Shown here in pieces: positions 1-7,575 of a stretch of 57,017 bases of DNA (position 1 is the first letter of the stretch; every line of letters starts with the position of its first letter). This stretch comes from Thermoanaerobaculia bacterium. GTDB lineage: Bacteria > Acidobacteriota > Thermoanaerobaculia > UBA5066. The stretch spans positions 1 through 57,017 of the forward strand of contig JAJVIN010000037.1 of assembly GCA_022071945.1 (NCBI GenBank), read 5' to 3'. The position numbers were made by a program, and so were the translations under genes. The notes beneath the pieces were generated by a model. It worked only from the letters and a program-made list of their open reading frames with translations, did not search any database and had not been told where the DNA came from.

Positions 1-409
1 CCTGGGGCCTCCTGACCATCTCCGTAAGCGCATTGGATATGAACCGGCGAGAACCAGCACTTAGCCCTGAGGCGAGAACGATCTCTCGTCCATCCGGATC
101 CACATACTTGAGCGGGTTATTTCTGGCGTAGGTTATTTCGCATCGGCACGATTCCGGACCGAGGAGACCGAAACGGCCAGGTGCGCTTTCGACGTCAAAC
201 AGGGAAACTCCCTCGGCGAAGCCGAAGGGCGAGGGCGTGATTGGAGGCGCAGACGGCGCGAGGGCGCGGAGCGCAAGCGATGGGGGACCGCCCCCGGCAA
301 CGCCACCCCTCAGAATCGAGGCCTCGGCGGGTGTCACACCGAGGAGCACCGCAGCGAAAAATGGAAATACGGTCAGCGCGGCCGTGCTTCGCGGACCTTT
401 CTCCTTCAC
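1..409 (-). CDS. Short exported protein with a single RHS core motif and a distinct C-terminal tail (partial, runs off left edge)
   Basis: Reading leftwards, a GTG at 409 opens a frame that stays open to the window edge (136 codons). Its N-terminus looks like a signal peptide: a Lys-rich start (VKEKGPR), a hydrophobic stretch (AALTVFPFFAAVLLGV) and an Ala-x-Ala type end. About 85 residues in comes GRFGLLGPESC, then YARNNPLKYVDPDGRE, the hallmark end of the RHS core domain just before a toxin. The big RHS protein at 1386-7160 has the near-identical YARNNPLKYVDRDGRE. The tail after GRE differs between the two. I infer an orphan or secondary toxin module with its own export signal, downstream of the main RHS gene and its candidate immunity gene. 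The start is uncertain because no good ribosome site is seen, and the C-terminus is outside the window. Confidence 0.6.
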   Translation of the reverse strand, partial: MKEKGPRSTAALTVFPFFAAVLLGVTPAEASILRGGVAGGGPPSLALRALAPSAPPITPSPFGFAEGVSLFDVESAPGRFGLLGPESCRCEITYARNNPLKYVDPDGREIVLASGLSAGSRRFISNALTEMVRRPQ

Positions 410-647
410 GAGGACGTGCGTCCTACGGCGTGGGGAGCCGGGGATCAAGCCGGACGGGCCTCAGCGGCTGCGGGCCGCCGCCTCTCGGGTGACTCCTGGC
501 ATCGTTCGAAGAATGCCCGTTGAAGAACGTTGGAGAATGCCTGTCCCTGTCCGTCCCATTCAGGAACCAAGGTCAGACACTCCGTCGGCCGCTGAACGGT
601 CTCCTGATCGAGGCGGCGGAGTCGATCGTGTCGGAGCGAGCGGCGTG
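410..647. other. Intergenic stretch between the candidate immunity gene and the orphan RHS tail
   Basis: No convincing gene. Minus-strand stop codons separate the immunity-like gene from the downstream frame. A small palindrome (GGACGCACGTCC) lies just upstream of the GTG start at 409. Nothing else is seen. Confidence 0.4.
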
Positions 648-1265
648 TCACGAGGGGCGCGACAGCATCAGAACGGTCCGCTCGATCTCTTCCCTTAGCT
701 CGGGGATCGGTTCGCGCCCACTGTCCCACAGGCGTGTCGGCAGTCCGAGCACATCTGGGATCACGAACCTCCCCCATGTCGAAGTCGTCAGCGAAAGCCA
801 GTCTAGATCCTCCGACGCCCCTGTCCAATCCCAGATCAGGATGTCCTCGAATCCGCTGGCGGCACGAAGTCTGAAACGTTCCAAGAGAGCATTCCCAAAA
901 CTCATTGCCGTGCGGGATTCCAAGTAGGTCAGGGAGTACCACTCGACGCAGTCGTTCCCGCGGTCCTCCATCGAGAAAATGAGGTCCTCGCACGACCCAA
1001 TCCACGATTTCATGGTTACTTTGCCTGACGCCAGCCGAGGAGCGACGTCCGGCCCGGAGATCTGGATAGGCTCTCCCTCGTCGGTGAGGAATGTCACCGA
1101 TTCCTCATCCCCAAGAGAGTGCTTGAACCCCTGTACACTAAGCCACCCCAGAAGCGACAAACTCCGTACGACAAACGGACGCGGCGAATTTCCAGTCGAA
1201 GCGAAATAGTAGGCAAAGGCGTTCAGTGTTCCAGAAGGAGGGGGATCCGGGATCGTTATTCTCAT
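648..1265 (-). CDS. Hypothetical protein, candidate immunity protein of the RHS toxin
   Basis: A 205-residue soluble, acidic protein rich in Trp, Phe and Leu, with no signal peptide or membrane segment. I do not recognise a named family. The start (MRITIPDPP) has a good ribosome site, AAGGAAAATAG directly before ATG. It lies 120 bases downstream of the RHS stop codon on the same strand and ahead of a second RHS tail. That is the usual position of the antidote to an RHS C-terminal toxin. The small acidic globular character fits the immunity proteins seen in polymorphic-toxin loci. Its function is inferred from position only. The overlapping minus-strand frame 445-1005 is a shadow. Confidence 0.65.
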   Translation of the reverse strand: MRITIPDPPPSGTLNAFAYYFASTGNSPRPFVVRSLSLLGWLSVQGFKHSLGDEESVTFLTDEGEPIQISGPDVAPRLASGKVTMKSWIGSCEDLIFSMEDRGNDCVEWYSLTYLESRTAMSFGNALLERFRLRAASGFEDILIWDWTGASEDLDWLSLTTSTWGRFVIPDVLGLPTRLWDSGREPIPELREEIERTVLMLSRPS

Positions 1266-1385
1266 CTATTTTCCTTGGCATGCTGCCCCACAGTACTACC
1301 TGCGAGGCGGCCTCACTGTTGTTAGGACTAACCTCCGGCCTCTACTACTAGGGCGCGGATAAGCTCTGCCACTTCCCTTAGCCAT

Positions 1386-4300
1386 CTACTGGGATGCTGC
1401 CGGAGCGATTCTGAAGACCCTCACGTTCTGTTCTCCAAGGAGCTTCCTTGCCAGGTCCAGCGCCGTAGAGGGAGTGCCTTCCTCGAAGTAGGCCATAGGC
1501 CTCACTCCCCTTGCAGCTGCCGCGTTGGCAAGGCGCCTGAGATGATCCCCCAGGGCGCCCAGTTGTTTCGCCTTCGCGGGCCCACCAACCGCGATCAACT
1601 CTCCAGCCCCTCCGACGACGTCCACTTTCACACCCTCGAGGCGGCCGGCCACCTGAGTCATTAGTTTCAAGTCGTTTACGACCCGGCCGCCTGTAAGCTC
1701 GGCTACTGCCCACTCTCGCGCTCTTCCGATCGCCTGGCTGCTTCGCGAAGATAGGAGCGGAGAAGAAACGGACTGGCCTCCAAATCTGTTCAGGAGTTCT
1801 CGCCCGAACGCCAGTCCTGCCGCGCCCCACTCTGCAGCTGCCAGGCCGCCACCAAGGAGACCGACGGCCGCCGCGCCCATGACCATCCGCTGCGTGTCAT
1901 ATTGCGAGACCGCAGCATCACCATAGGTTTCCTGGATCTGGGAGCGGTTCATCGCGTCCCAGGCGACCTCGTTCTCCCGGCCGTCCCTGTCCACATACTT
2001 CAGCGGGTTATTCCTGGCATAGGTGTATCGATTCCAGCTCTGGGGATCCGTCGGCGTTCCCTGGAGCTGGTCGGGCGATAGGAACCGGGCGAAGGCGGCG
2101 CGGTAGTTGCGGGCGTGGTCGTTGTGGGAGCCGGACTCGTAGTCCAGCTCCATCTGGGCAAAGCCCAGCTTCTGCGACGTTCCTCCCGCCACCTGGTCGC
2201 CGAACGACCGGTACTCACGGGTCTCCACGATCGTCCCGCTCCCGTTCGTCACCACTCGCGGGCTGCCGAGATGGTCGTTGACGTAGTACTCGGCCACGGC
2301 CCCCAGCTTCGACATCGACAGGACGTTCCCGAAGTAGAGGTTCTGCCGCGCCGCCGTCCGGCTCGATTCCCGGTACTCCATCACCACCCGGTTCTGCCCG
2401 TCCCGTATCGCCACTTCCGAAGACGGCGGCAGGATCCCCACTCCCGGCCAGTACTTGCGTGACAGCGGCGCCGGCTGGTCGATCAGCCCTCCCCGCGCCA
2501 CGAACGCCCGCATCGCCTTCTCCGTCACCGTGTCCGCCGGACAGAAGCTGTTCACTCCCGGAGTTCCGCTGCACCCGCTCGTCACGCCGTCCTTGTAGAG
2601 CCGGTTGATGTACCGGCGGAAGATGCTCTGCGGCGCAACGTCCGTCCAGTCCGGTACCGGTCCTCCGGGATCCGTGACCGCCGCGTCGCCCCCGTATCCC
2701 GCCCTCGTCAGAAAGGCCGCCATCTCTTGCCGCTCGACCAGCCTCTCCGGTTTGTACGTGTTCCTCGTCGACGGAGGCTCCGGCGGATACCCCAGCGTGA
2801 TTCCGAGAACCGCCATCTGCTCGATCCAGCCCCAGTCGGCGTCCGAGCACGGGACGTCCTCGAATCGTTCCTGGCCCGCGACGCATCCCGTGGCAGGGGT
2901 CTGCTCCTTCGCCTGCACCAGCCACCGGGCCATCGACCGCCGGCTGACCGGTGTCCCGTCCTCCTCGTGGATCTTCAGGACCCTCTCGTCCGCCCCGTCA
3001 TGGATGTGTGTCCATTCCCTCCGGCTCTCGTACCTCCCGCTGTTCGGGTTCCACGACCACGTCTCGTAGCCCGTGCTCCGCCCCAGCGAGTCGTAGGCGA
3101 ACCCATCAGCTCCCTTTCGCGTCAGGTTGCCTCGATTGTCATAAGTCACGTCCGTCCCGGTCAGCCGGTTCGTCTCCGCATCCACGCCGGTCGAGACATC
3201 GTTCCTGTTCGTCATGTTGCCGAATCGATCGTATTCGAAGGTCTCCGATCCCGTCCCGGGACCCGACGTCAAGAGGCGCGACAGCCCGTCGTAGGTGAAG
3301 GAATCGACTCCGTTGCCCGTGATGTTCCCCGCTCCATCGTACGTGTAGGCTCGCTGGAGGAGGGTGGTCTTCCCCCTCGTCGCCTTGATCGTGGCGGGCC
3401 TCGGGACGTTATTGGCGTCCAGGATGTTCTCGACGGTCACTCCGTTCACCTGGCTCATCTTCGTCATCAGGCCCGATGGGGCATACGCGGAGCCGCTCAC
3501 ACCAGCGCCTCCCGAGTCGAGGGCCGTGGCCACGAGTCCGGACTTCCACGAGAGGTTGACGGTGTACGGCGAGAGCCCGGGAGCCGTCCTGGTTTCGGAG
3601 GTCACTTCTCCGTAGGATCCATGGGTCCAGGCGATGTCGAAGCGGCCGGGACCGGCCTCCCGCTCACCGTTCGTCCCGTCCCGGAAGAGAAGCCCCCGCC
3701 GGATCAGCTTCCCGTTCGAATAGAGGAAGTCCTGGTCCGCGAACAGCGTGTAGGTGTTCGCCAGGCCCGCAAGGGGGTAAGGGACGGGACTCGCCGGGGC
3801 CGCCGAGCGCCGGAAGGTCAGCCTCCCGGTCGTGGCGTCGTACGCGTTCGAGACGTACGTGCCGTCCGAGCCCGTGTGGGAGGTCAGGCGCCCCGCCCGG
3901 TCGTAGACGAAGGTGTGCAGCGTTCCGGCCTCGTTTTGGCTCGTCACGTTGCCGAGTCCATCGAACGCGGTGTTCGTGATGGCTCCGGAGATCTCCGGGT
4001 GCGACTCCGCCAGGAGAAGTCCCGACCGGTCCCAGGTCCACGCGCGGGCCTGGGCCGGAACCGGCTCGGGCGTTGAAGGGAGGACCATCGACGGCGCCGG
4101 GCTGTCTTCCGCCCTCCCGTCATCCTGGGACCGGGAGAGCTTTCCGAGGACGTTCCAGTAAAGGAACGAGATGGCTCCCGTCAGGCTCGCGTCCAGGGGA
4201 GCGACGAGATTCTTGTCTTCCATGACCGCGAGGGGGACGCCGAGAACCGAGCGGAGTTCCAGGCGGCGCGAATACCCGGACGCCGTGCTCGAACTCGTCT

Positions 4301-7160
4301 GCCGCCACTCGCCCATCTTCAGATCGTTCCCGCTCCCGTCGAGGTCGTACTTGCGAACGGTCTCGAAGGCGCCGGTGGCGAGCGGCCAGGACTCCTTCAG
4401 CGCGCGGTTGAAGGGATCGAAGTTCGAGAAGAACCGGCCCGTGCTCGTTGTCGAGGTGAAGCACCCGCTCGGGTTGTCGGCCGTGTAGCCGCCGAGACCG
4501 CAAGGCGCCCACTCGGAAGCGAACGAGACCTCTCCGTTGGAAGCGTAGGAGGTCTGCTGGAAGGAGAAGTAGCTGCCTCCGGTGGTCTGGCTCGAGGGCA
4601 TCCGGCGGATCTTTCGAGCCAGACGCCCCATGCCGTCGTAGTGGTAGACCTCGTACGCCGCCCTCCCGGATCCCGTCGTCGCGGGGGCCTCGGAGAGGTT
4701 CGTCAGGCTGCAACTCCCACGCTTGGCCAGGACGAACGAATTGTCCGTCTGGGACATCCGGTAGCAGTAGGCGAAGGCGGCTTCTCCCGGAGGCGTCATG
4801 GAGGTCAGCCGGCCGAGGGCGTCGTACCCGTAGCTCGTCTGGACTCCGTCCGTGTCTCGCGATGCCGTCACCAGACCCGTGTTTGCGTCCCGGTCCACGT
4901 CGAACCGCTTCCAGGTCATCCCGGTCCATGTGGCGGTGAGCACCCGGCCGTGCTGGTACGTCCGGCTGATCGAATAGGTGTCACTTGCCGGGAGGGAAGT
5001 GTGGGTCTCGGTCGCGATGGTCCCGGGGCTCGTGCCCTCGGTGAAGGCCGTCACGAGCTTCCACTGCGTGCCCGGCACGTCGCCCCGCGTGGCTTTCGTC
5101 AGGAACCCGTTCGCGGCGGCGTACTCGTAGGAAGTGCCCGTCTCGCACGGCGCGTTCTCGGGCTTGCACCCCTCCGTGGGAGTTCCCGAGCAGCCGTCTC
5201 CCGAGATCGCGTAGACATCCGTGGTTCCGCTGAAGGTCACGCGCTTGAGGTCCCACCGGCTCGTGTCGGGGGAGTACTGAGTGGTTTCGACGCGTCTCAG
5301 GAGATCGGTCGGAAACAGCGGCGCCGAGTGCGAGCTGCAGGCGGCTCGCACGGTCGTCCAGACCTCGTATTCCCGCGCGACTCCGTCCCAGCTCGAGGCC
5401 TCCTTCTGCCAGCAGAGACTGTCGGTCGCCTCGCTGCAATCGGCCCCCTCGCCCTCCGGGTTGGCGCCATACCACGTCACGTTCTTTCGTACCGGAACCC
5501 ACGGCCCGACTCCCTCGGTGATCTTCTCGACCCACTCGGTCGGGCTCGTCTGGACGTCCACCATGACGCCGCAAGGGCCGGCGCCGTCATAGCCATAGCA
5601 GGTGATCCAGGAGCGTACCGGGCTGCCGTTCCCGTTGGCGCCCGCGTAGACCCGGCGCGAGATCTCCTGGCCCGATTCCCGGTAGAAGACGTGCCGCCGG
5701 CTCTTCATCACGGGATTGCCCAGGCTGTCCTTGTTGCCATCGGGCTCGTTGACGACGACGACCCGGACCACCCGGTCCGGGTCGGGGAGGTTCTTCGGAG
5801 GACCGCCCGGATCGCGGTCCTGCCGCTCCGCGACTTGAACCCTCTTGTACGTCACCGTCGAGATGGCGGTGTCCCCGCGGTCCAGCTCCGACCGGGAAAT
5901 CACGGCGGCCGACCCCTCGAAGAAGGCCTGGAACTTCCAGACCGCGTTGCAGATGGGGTTGACATCCTCCGCCTGTTGGGCGGGAAAGAGGTCGACCGTC
6001 TCGGGTTCACCGTACACATCGCGGATTCTGGGCGGCACGGCCGTGAAGCTCGAGTACTGGTAGTCCACCTTCCCGCCGGTGGGAAGCGTTACCCGCTTCA
6101 GCACACCTCCCGGTTGTTCGCTCCCCGTCGCGTACTCGAACCCCCACGCCGTGTCGAGCGTGGTGCCTCCGTCCTTGAAGGTGATGGACTGCAGAAGAGG
6201 AACGCCCACGAGGGAGGGCGCCGAGGGCCGGCCGCAGCCCGGGTCATACGTCTCGTTCTCGTCGAAGCTCGGCCGTGTGAAGCCGGGTCCCGTCCGGCTG
6301 AACTCGGCCATGAGCGTCTTGCCTCCCGTCGCGGGAAACCCCACGGAACTCAAGACCGGCCAATCGCCGTAGCTCGTCCAGTAAAACGTGATGGCCCGCC
6401 CCCCGGTCAAGTTGATCTGACGGACGCGCCAGTCGCCCCCCGCCACGTAGTCGACCGTCATCACGTCCGCATTCCCGAACCGGTCCTTGACGCGCTTCAG
6501 GCCAACGTTCCAGACCGTCTCACGCAGGCCCGACGCGAAGAAGTCCGAGCCATTCGTCAGGGTAGCCGGCCGCTGGTACCAGTGCGTGAACGTCCAGACC
6601 GACCCGTCGGGCCTGTCCAACTCGAACCCTCCAGACACCTGCCTCAGTCGCAGGCCGTCATCCGACACCGCCGGGAGTGTTCCCCAACCCACCTGGCGCC
6701 GAGACCCATCCGCCTCGACCAGAATCCAGCTCGTGATCCCCGAGGCGTTCGTGACGGCCTCGATCCTCTCGACTCCCAGAGCCCAGCCCACGCCCAGGGC
6801 GGGCTGGCCGAGGAGCCGCGCGCGCCCTGCCAACTTGTTGACCTGGCACTCGTTGATGATCTCCGCGCACTCCAGAAGCTCCATGTGCCAGATCTTCGAC
6901 GAGTAGTGCGCCGCGAGTTGATACGAGAAGCCGGCTGTCACCGGATAGGAGGGGCCGAGCGGGATCGTCAGTTGGACGTCTCCGCTGAACACGTTCACCC
7001 GGTCGAACCCGGATACGTCGAAGAGCTTCTCGAACTTCAGTCCCGGCAGGGTCTCGTCCGGTTGAGGGACGACCTCGCTGCCGGCAAGCTGCCGTGGGGA
7101 TCCGGCGAGAAGCAAGACCAGGATCGAGGAGAAAACGGTGGTGGATGTACGGAGCTTCAT
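1386..7160 (-). CDS. RHS/YD-repeat secreted protein with an S-layer-like insert and a nuclease-like C-terminal toxin domain
   Basis: A 1924-residue exported protein. Residues 1-27 form a signal peptide (hydrophobic FSSILVLLLAGSP). An N-terminal beta region follows, of the kind that precedes RHS repeats. Many YD/RHS repeats run from about 750 to 1420 (YDALGRL, YDGLSRL, YDRFGNMT, YDNRGNLTRKG). About residues 1425-1557 match a Cys-containing S-layer-homology style (FEDVPCSDADWGWIEQM, GITLGYPP, RQEMAAFLTRAG, VTEKAMRAFVARGG), set inside the RHS array. The RHS core then resumes (YYVNDHLGSPRVVTN, FLSPDQLQGTP) and ends at YARNNPLKYVDRDGRE near 1725. The last 195 residues are unique. They hold a hydrophobic Ala/Gly helix and then VKVDVVGG..ELIAVGGPAKAK, which resembles the D..ExK core of PD-(D/E)XK nuclease-fold toxins. 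RHS shells encapsulate and release such toxins. The nuclease reading is an inference from a short motif. The next gene downstream is a candidate immunity gene. Confidence 0.9.
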   Translation of the reverse strand: MKLRTSTTVFSSILVLLLAGSPRQLAGSEVVPQPDETLPGLKFEKLFDVSGFDRVNVFSGDVQLTIPLGPSYPVTAGFSYQLAAHYSSKIWHMELLECAEIINECQVNKLAGRARLLGQPALGVGWALGVERIEAVTNASGITSWILVEADGSRRQVGWGTLPAVSDDGLRLRQVSGGFELDRPDGSVWTFTHWYQRPATLTNGSDFFASGLRETVWNVGLKRVKDRFGNADVMTVDYVAGGDWRVRQINLTGGRAITFYWTSYGDWPVLSSVGFPATGGKTLMAEFSRTGPGFTRPSFDENETYDPGCGRPSAPSLVGVPLLQSITFKDGGTTLDTAWGFEYATGSEQPGGVLKRVTLPTGGKVDYQYSSFTAVPPRIRDVYGEPETVDLFPAQQAEDVNPICNAVWKFQAFFEGSAAVISRSELDRGDTAISTVTYKRVQVAERQDRDPGGPPKNLPDPDRVVRVVVVNEPDGNKDSLGNPVMKSRRHVFYRESGQEISRRVYAGANGNGSPVRSWITCYGYDGAGPCGVMVDVQTSPTEWVEKITEGVGPWVPVRKNVTWYGANPEGEGADCSEATDSLCWQKEASSWDGVAREYEVWTTVRAACSSHSAPLFPTDLLRRVETTQYSPDTSRWDLKRVTFSGTTDVYAISGDGCSGTPTEGCKPENAPCETGTSYEYAAANGFLTKATRGDVPGTQWKLVTAFTEGTSPGTIATETHTSLPASDTYSISRTYQHGRVLTATWTGMTWKRFDVDRDANTGLVTASRDTDGVQTSYGYDALGRLTSMTPPGEAAFAYCYRMSQTDNSFVLAKRGSCSLTNLSEAPATTGSGRAAYEVYHYDGMGRLARKIRRMPSSQTTGGSYFSFQQTSYASNGEVSFASEWAPCGLGGYTADNPSGCFTSTTSTGRFFSNFDPFNRALKESWPLATGAFETVRKYDLDGSGNDLKMGEWRQTSSSTASGYSRRLELRSVLGVPLAVMEDKNLVAPLDASLTGAISFLYWNVLGKLSRSQDDGRAEDSPAPSMVLPSTPEPVPAQARAWTWDRSGLLLAESHPEISGAITNTAFDGLGNVTSQNEAGTLHTFVYDRAGRLTSHTGSDGTYVSNAYDATTGRLTFRRSAAPASPVPYPLAGLANTYTLFADQDFLYSNGKLIRRGLLFRDGTNGEREAGPGRFDIAWTHGSYGEVTSETRTAPGLSPYTVNLSWKSGLVATALDSGGAGVSGSAYAPSGLMTKMSQVNGVTVENILDANNVPRPATIKATRGKTTLLQRAYTYDGAGNITGNGVDSFTYDGLSRLLTSGPGTGSETFEYDRFGNMTNRNDVSTGVDAETNRLTGTDVTYDNRGNLTRKGADGFAYDSLGRSTGYETWSWNPNSGRYESRREWTHIHDGADERVLKIHEEDGTPVSRRSMARWLVQAKEQTPATGCVAGQERFEDVPCSDADWGWIEQMAVLGITLGYPPEPPSTRNTYKPERLVERQEMAAFLTRAGYGGDAAVTDPGGPVPDWTDVAPQSIFRRYINRLYKDGVTSGCSGTPGVNSFCPADTVTEKAMRAFVARGGLIDQPAPLSRKYWPGVGILPPSSEVAIRDGQNRVVMEYRESSRTAARQNLYFGNVLSMSKLGAVAEYYVNDHLGSPRVVTNGSGTIVETREYRSFGDQVAGGTSQKLGFAQMELDYESGSHNDHARNYRAAFARFLSPDQLQGTPTDPQSWNRYTYARNNPLKYVDRDGRENEVAWDAMNRSQIQETYGDAAVSQYDTQRMVMGAAAVGLLGGGLAAAEWGAAGLAFGRELLNRFGGQSVSSPLLSSRSSQAIGRAREWAVAELTGGRVVNDLKLMTQVAGRLEGVKVDVVGGAGELIAVGGPAKAKQLGALGDHLRRLANAAAARGVRPMAYFEEGTPSTALDLARKLLGEQNVRVFRIAPAASQ

Positions 7161-7575
7161 CGTGACCTCGGTGCGGTGGATGACGTTTCCCGACCACCCT
7201 ATCGGCGGCTGCCATGGCTTGGGAACAGAGCGAATGATTCAATTCGGATGAAGCATCTGCTTCTGTCACAAAACGGCTCCGAGATTGCACTTTATGTGGG
7301 GGAGTGTGTCTTCTCGGCGGGAGGCAGGTCTGGAGAGAAGCTCTCCTCTAACGAGGCCGAGGACCGGGCTCGGGCGAGCAGATCGAGGGCTTCGATGACC
7401 GTGCAGCCCGTCGGAACGCTCTGGATCTGGCGGACGAGCCTGCGTTCCCTCGTCGATCCTCTTCGACACGATCGTCAACTGGGGCCGCTGGGCCGAGCTC
7501 TTCGAGTACGACGCCACGTCCGACGAGATCTCGCTGTTTGACGGCCGCGACGAGATCGACTGACTTCCCTTCAGG
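7161..7575. other. Gene-poor stretch holding debris of at least one decayed gene
   Basis: 415 bases upstream of the RHS gene. The plus strand ends with a 34-codon remnant of an ABC-ATPase-associated domain (see the pseudogene entry). On the minus strand from about 7457 to a stop at 7292 runs a protein-like frame (VPTGCTVIEALDLLARAR, SLEESFSPDLPP) without a start. Its origin is unknown to me. The RHS promoter must also lie here, but I see no clear -35/-10 pair. Confidence 0.4.
7459..7563 (+). pseudogene. C-terminal remnant of an AAA-associated domain from a NitT/TauT-type ABC ATPase
   Basis: The frame reads LFDTIVNWGRWAELFEYD then ATSDEISLFDGRDEID and a TGA stop. DTxxNWGRxAELFEYD is the characteristic end of the AAA_assoc_C domain found at the C-terminus of some nitrate/sulfonate-type ABC ATPases. 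The frame has a stop codon just upstream (around 7399) and no ATPase sequence before it, so only the tail survives. The intact NitT/TauT ATPase elsewhere in this window (28512-29273) lacks this domain, so the fragment is not a simple copy of that gene. I infer a deletion or insertion scar. Confidence 0.55.

Noticed and set aside
445-1005. A minus-strand 186-codon frame overlapping the candidate immunity gene
   Set aside because: Arg-rich shadow in another frame; the 648-1265 frame has a good ribosome site and normal composition.
4641-7541. A 966-codon plus-strand frame through the RHS gene
   Set aside because: Antisense shadow; no recognisable domain, and the RHS frame on the other strand is clearly coding.
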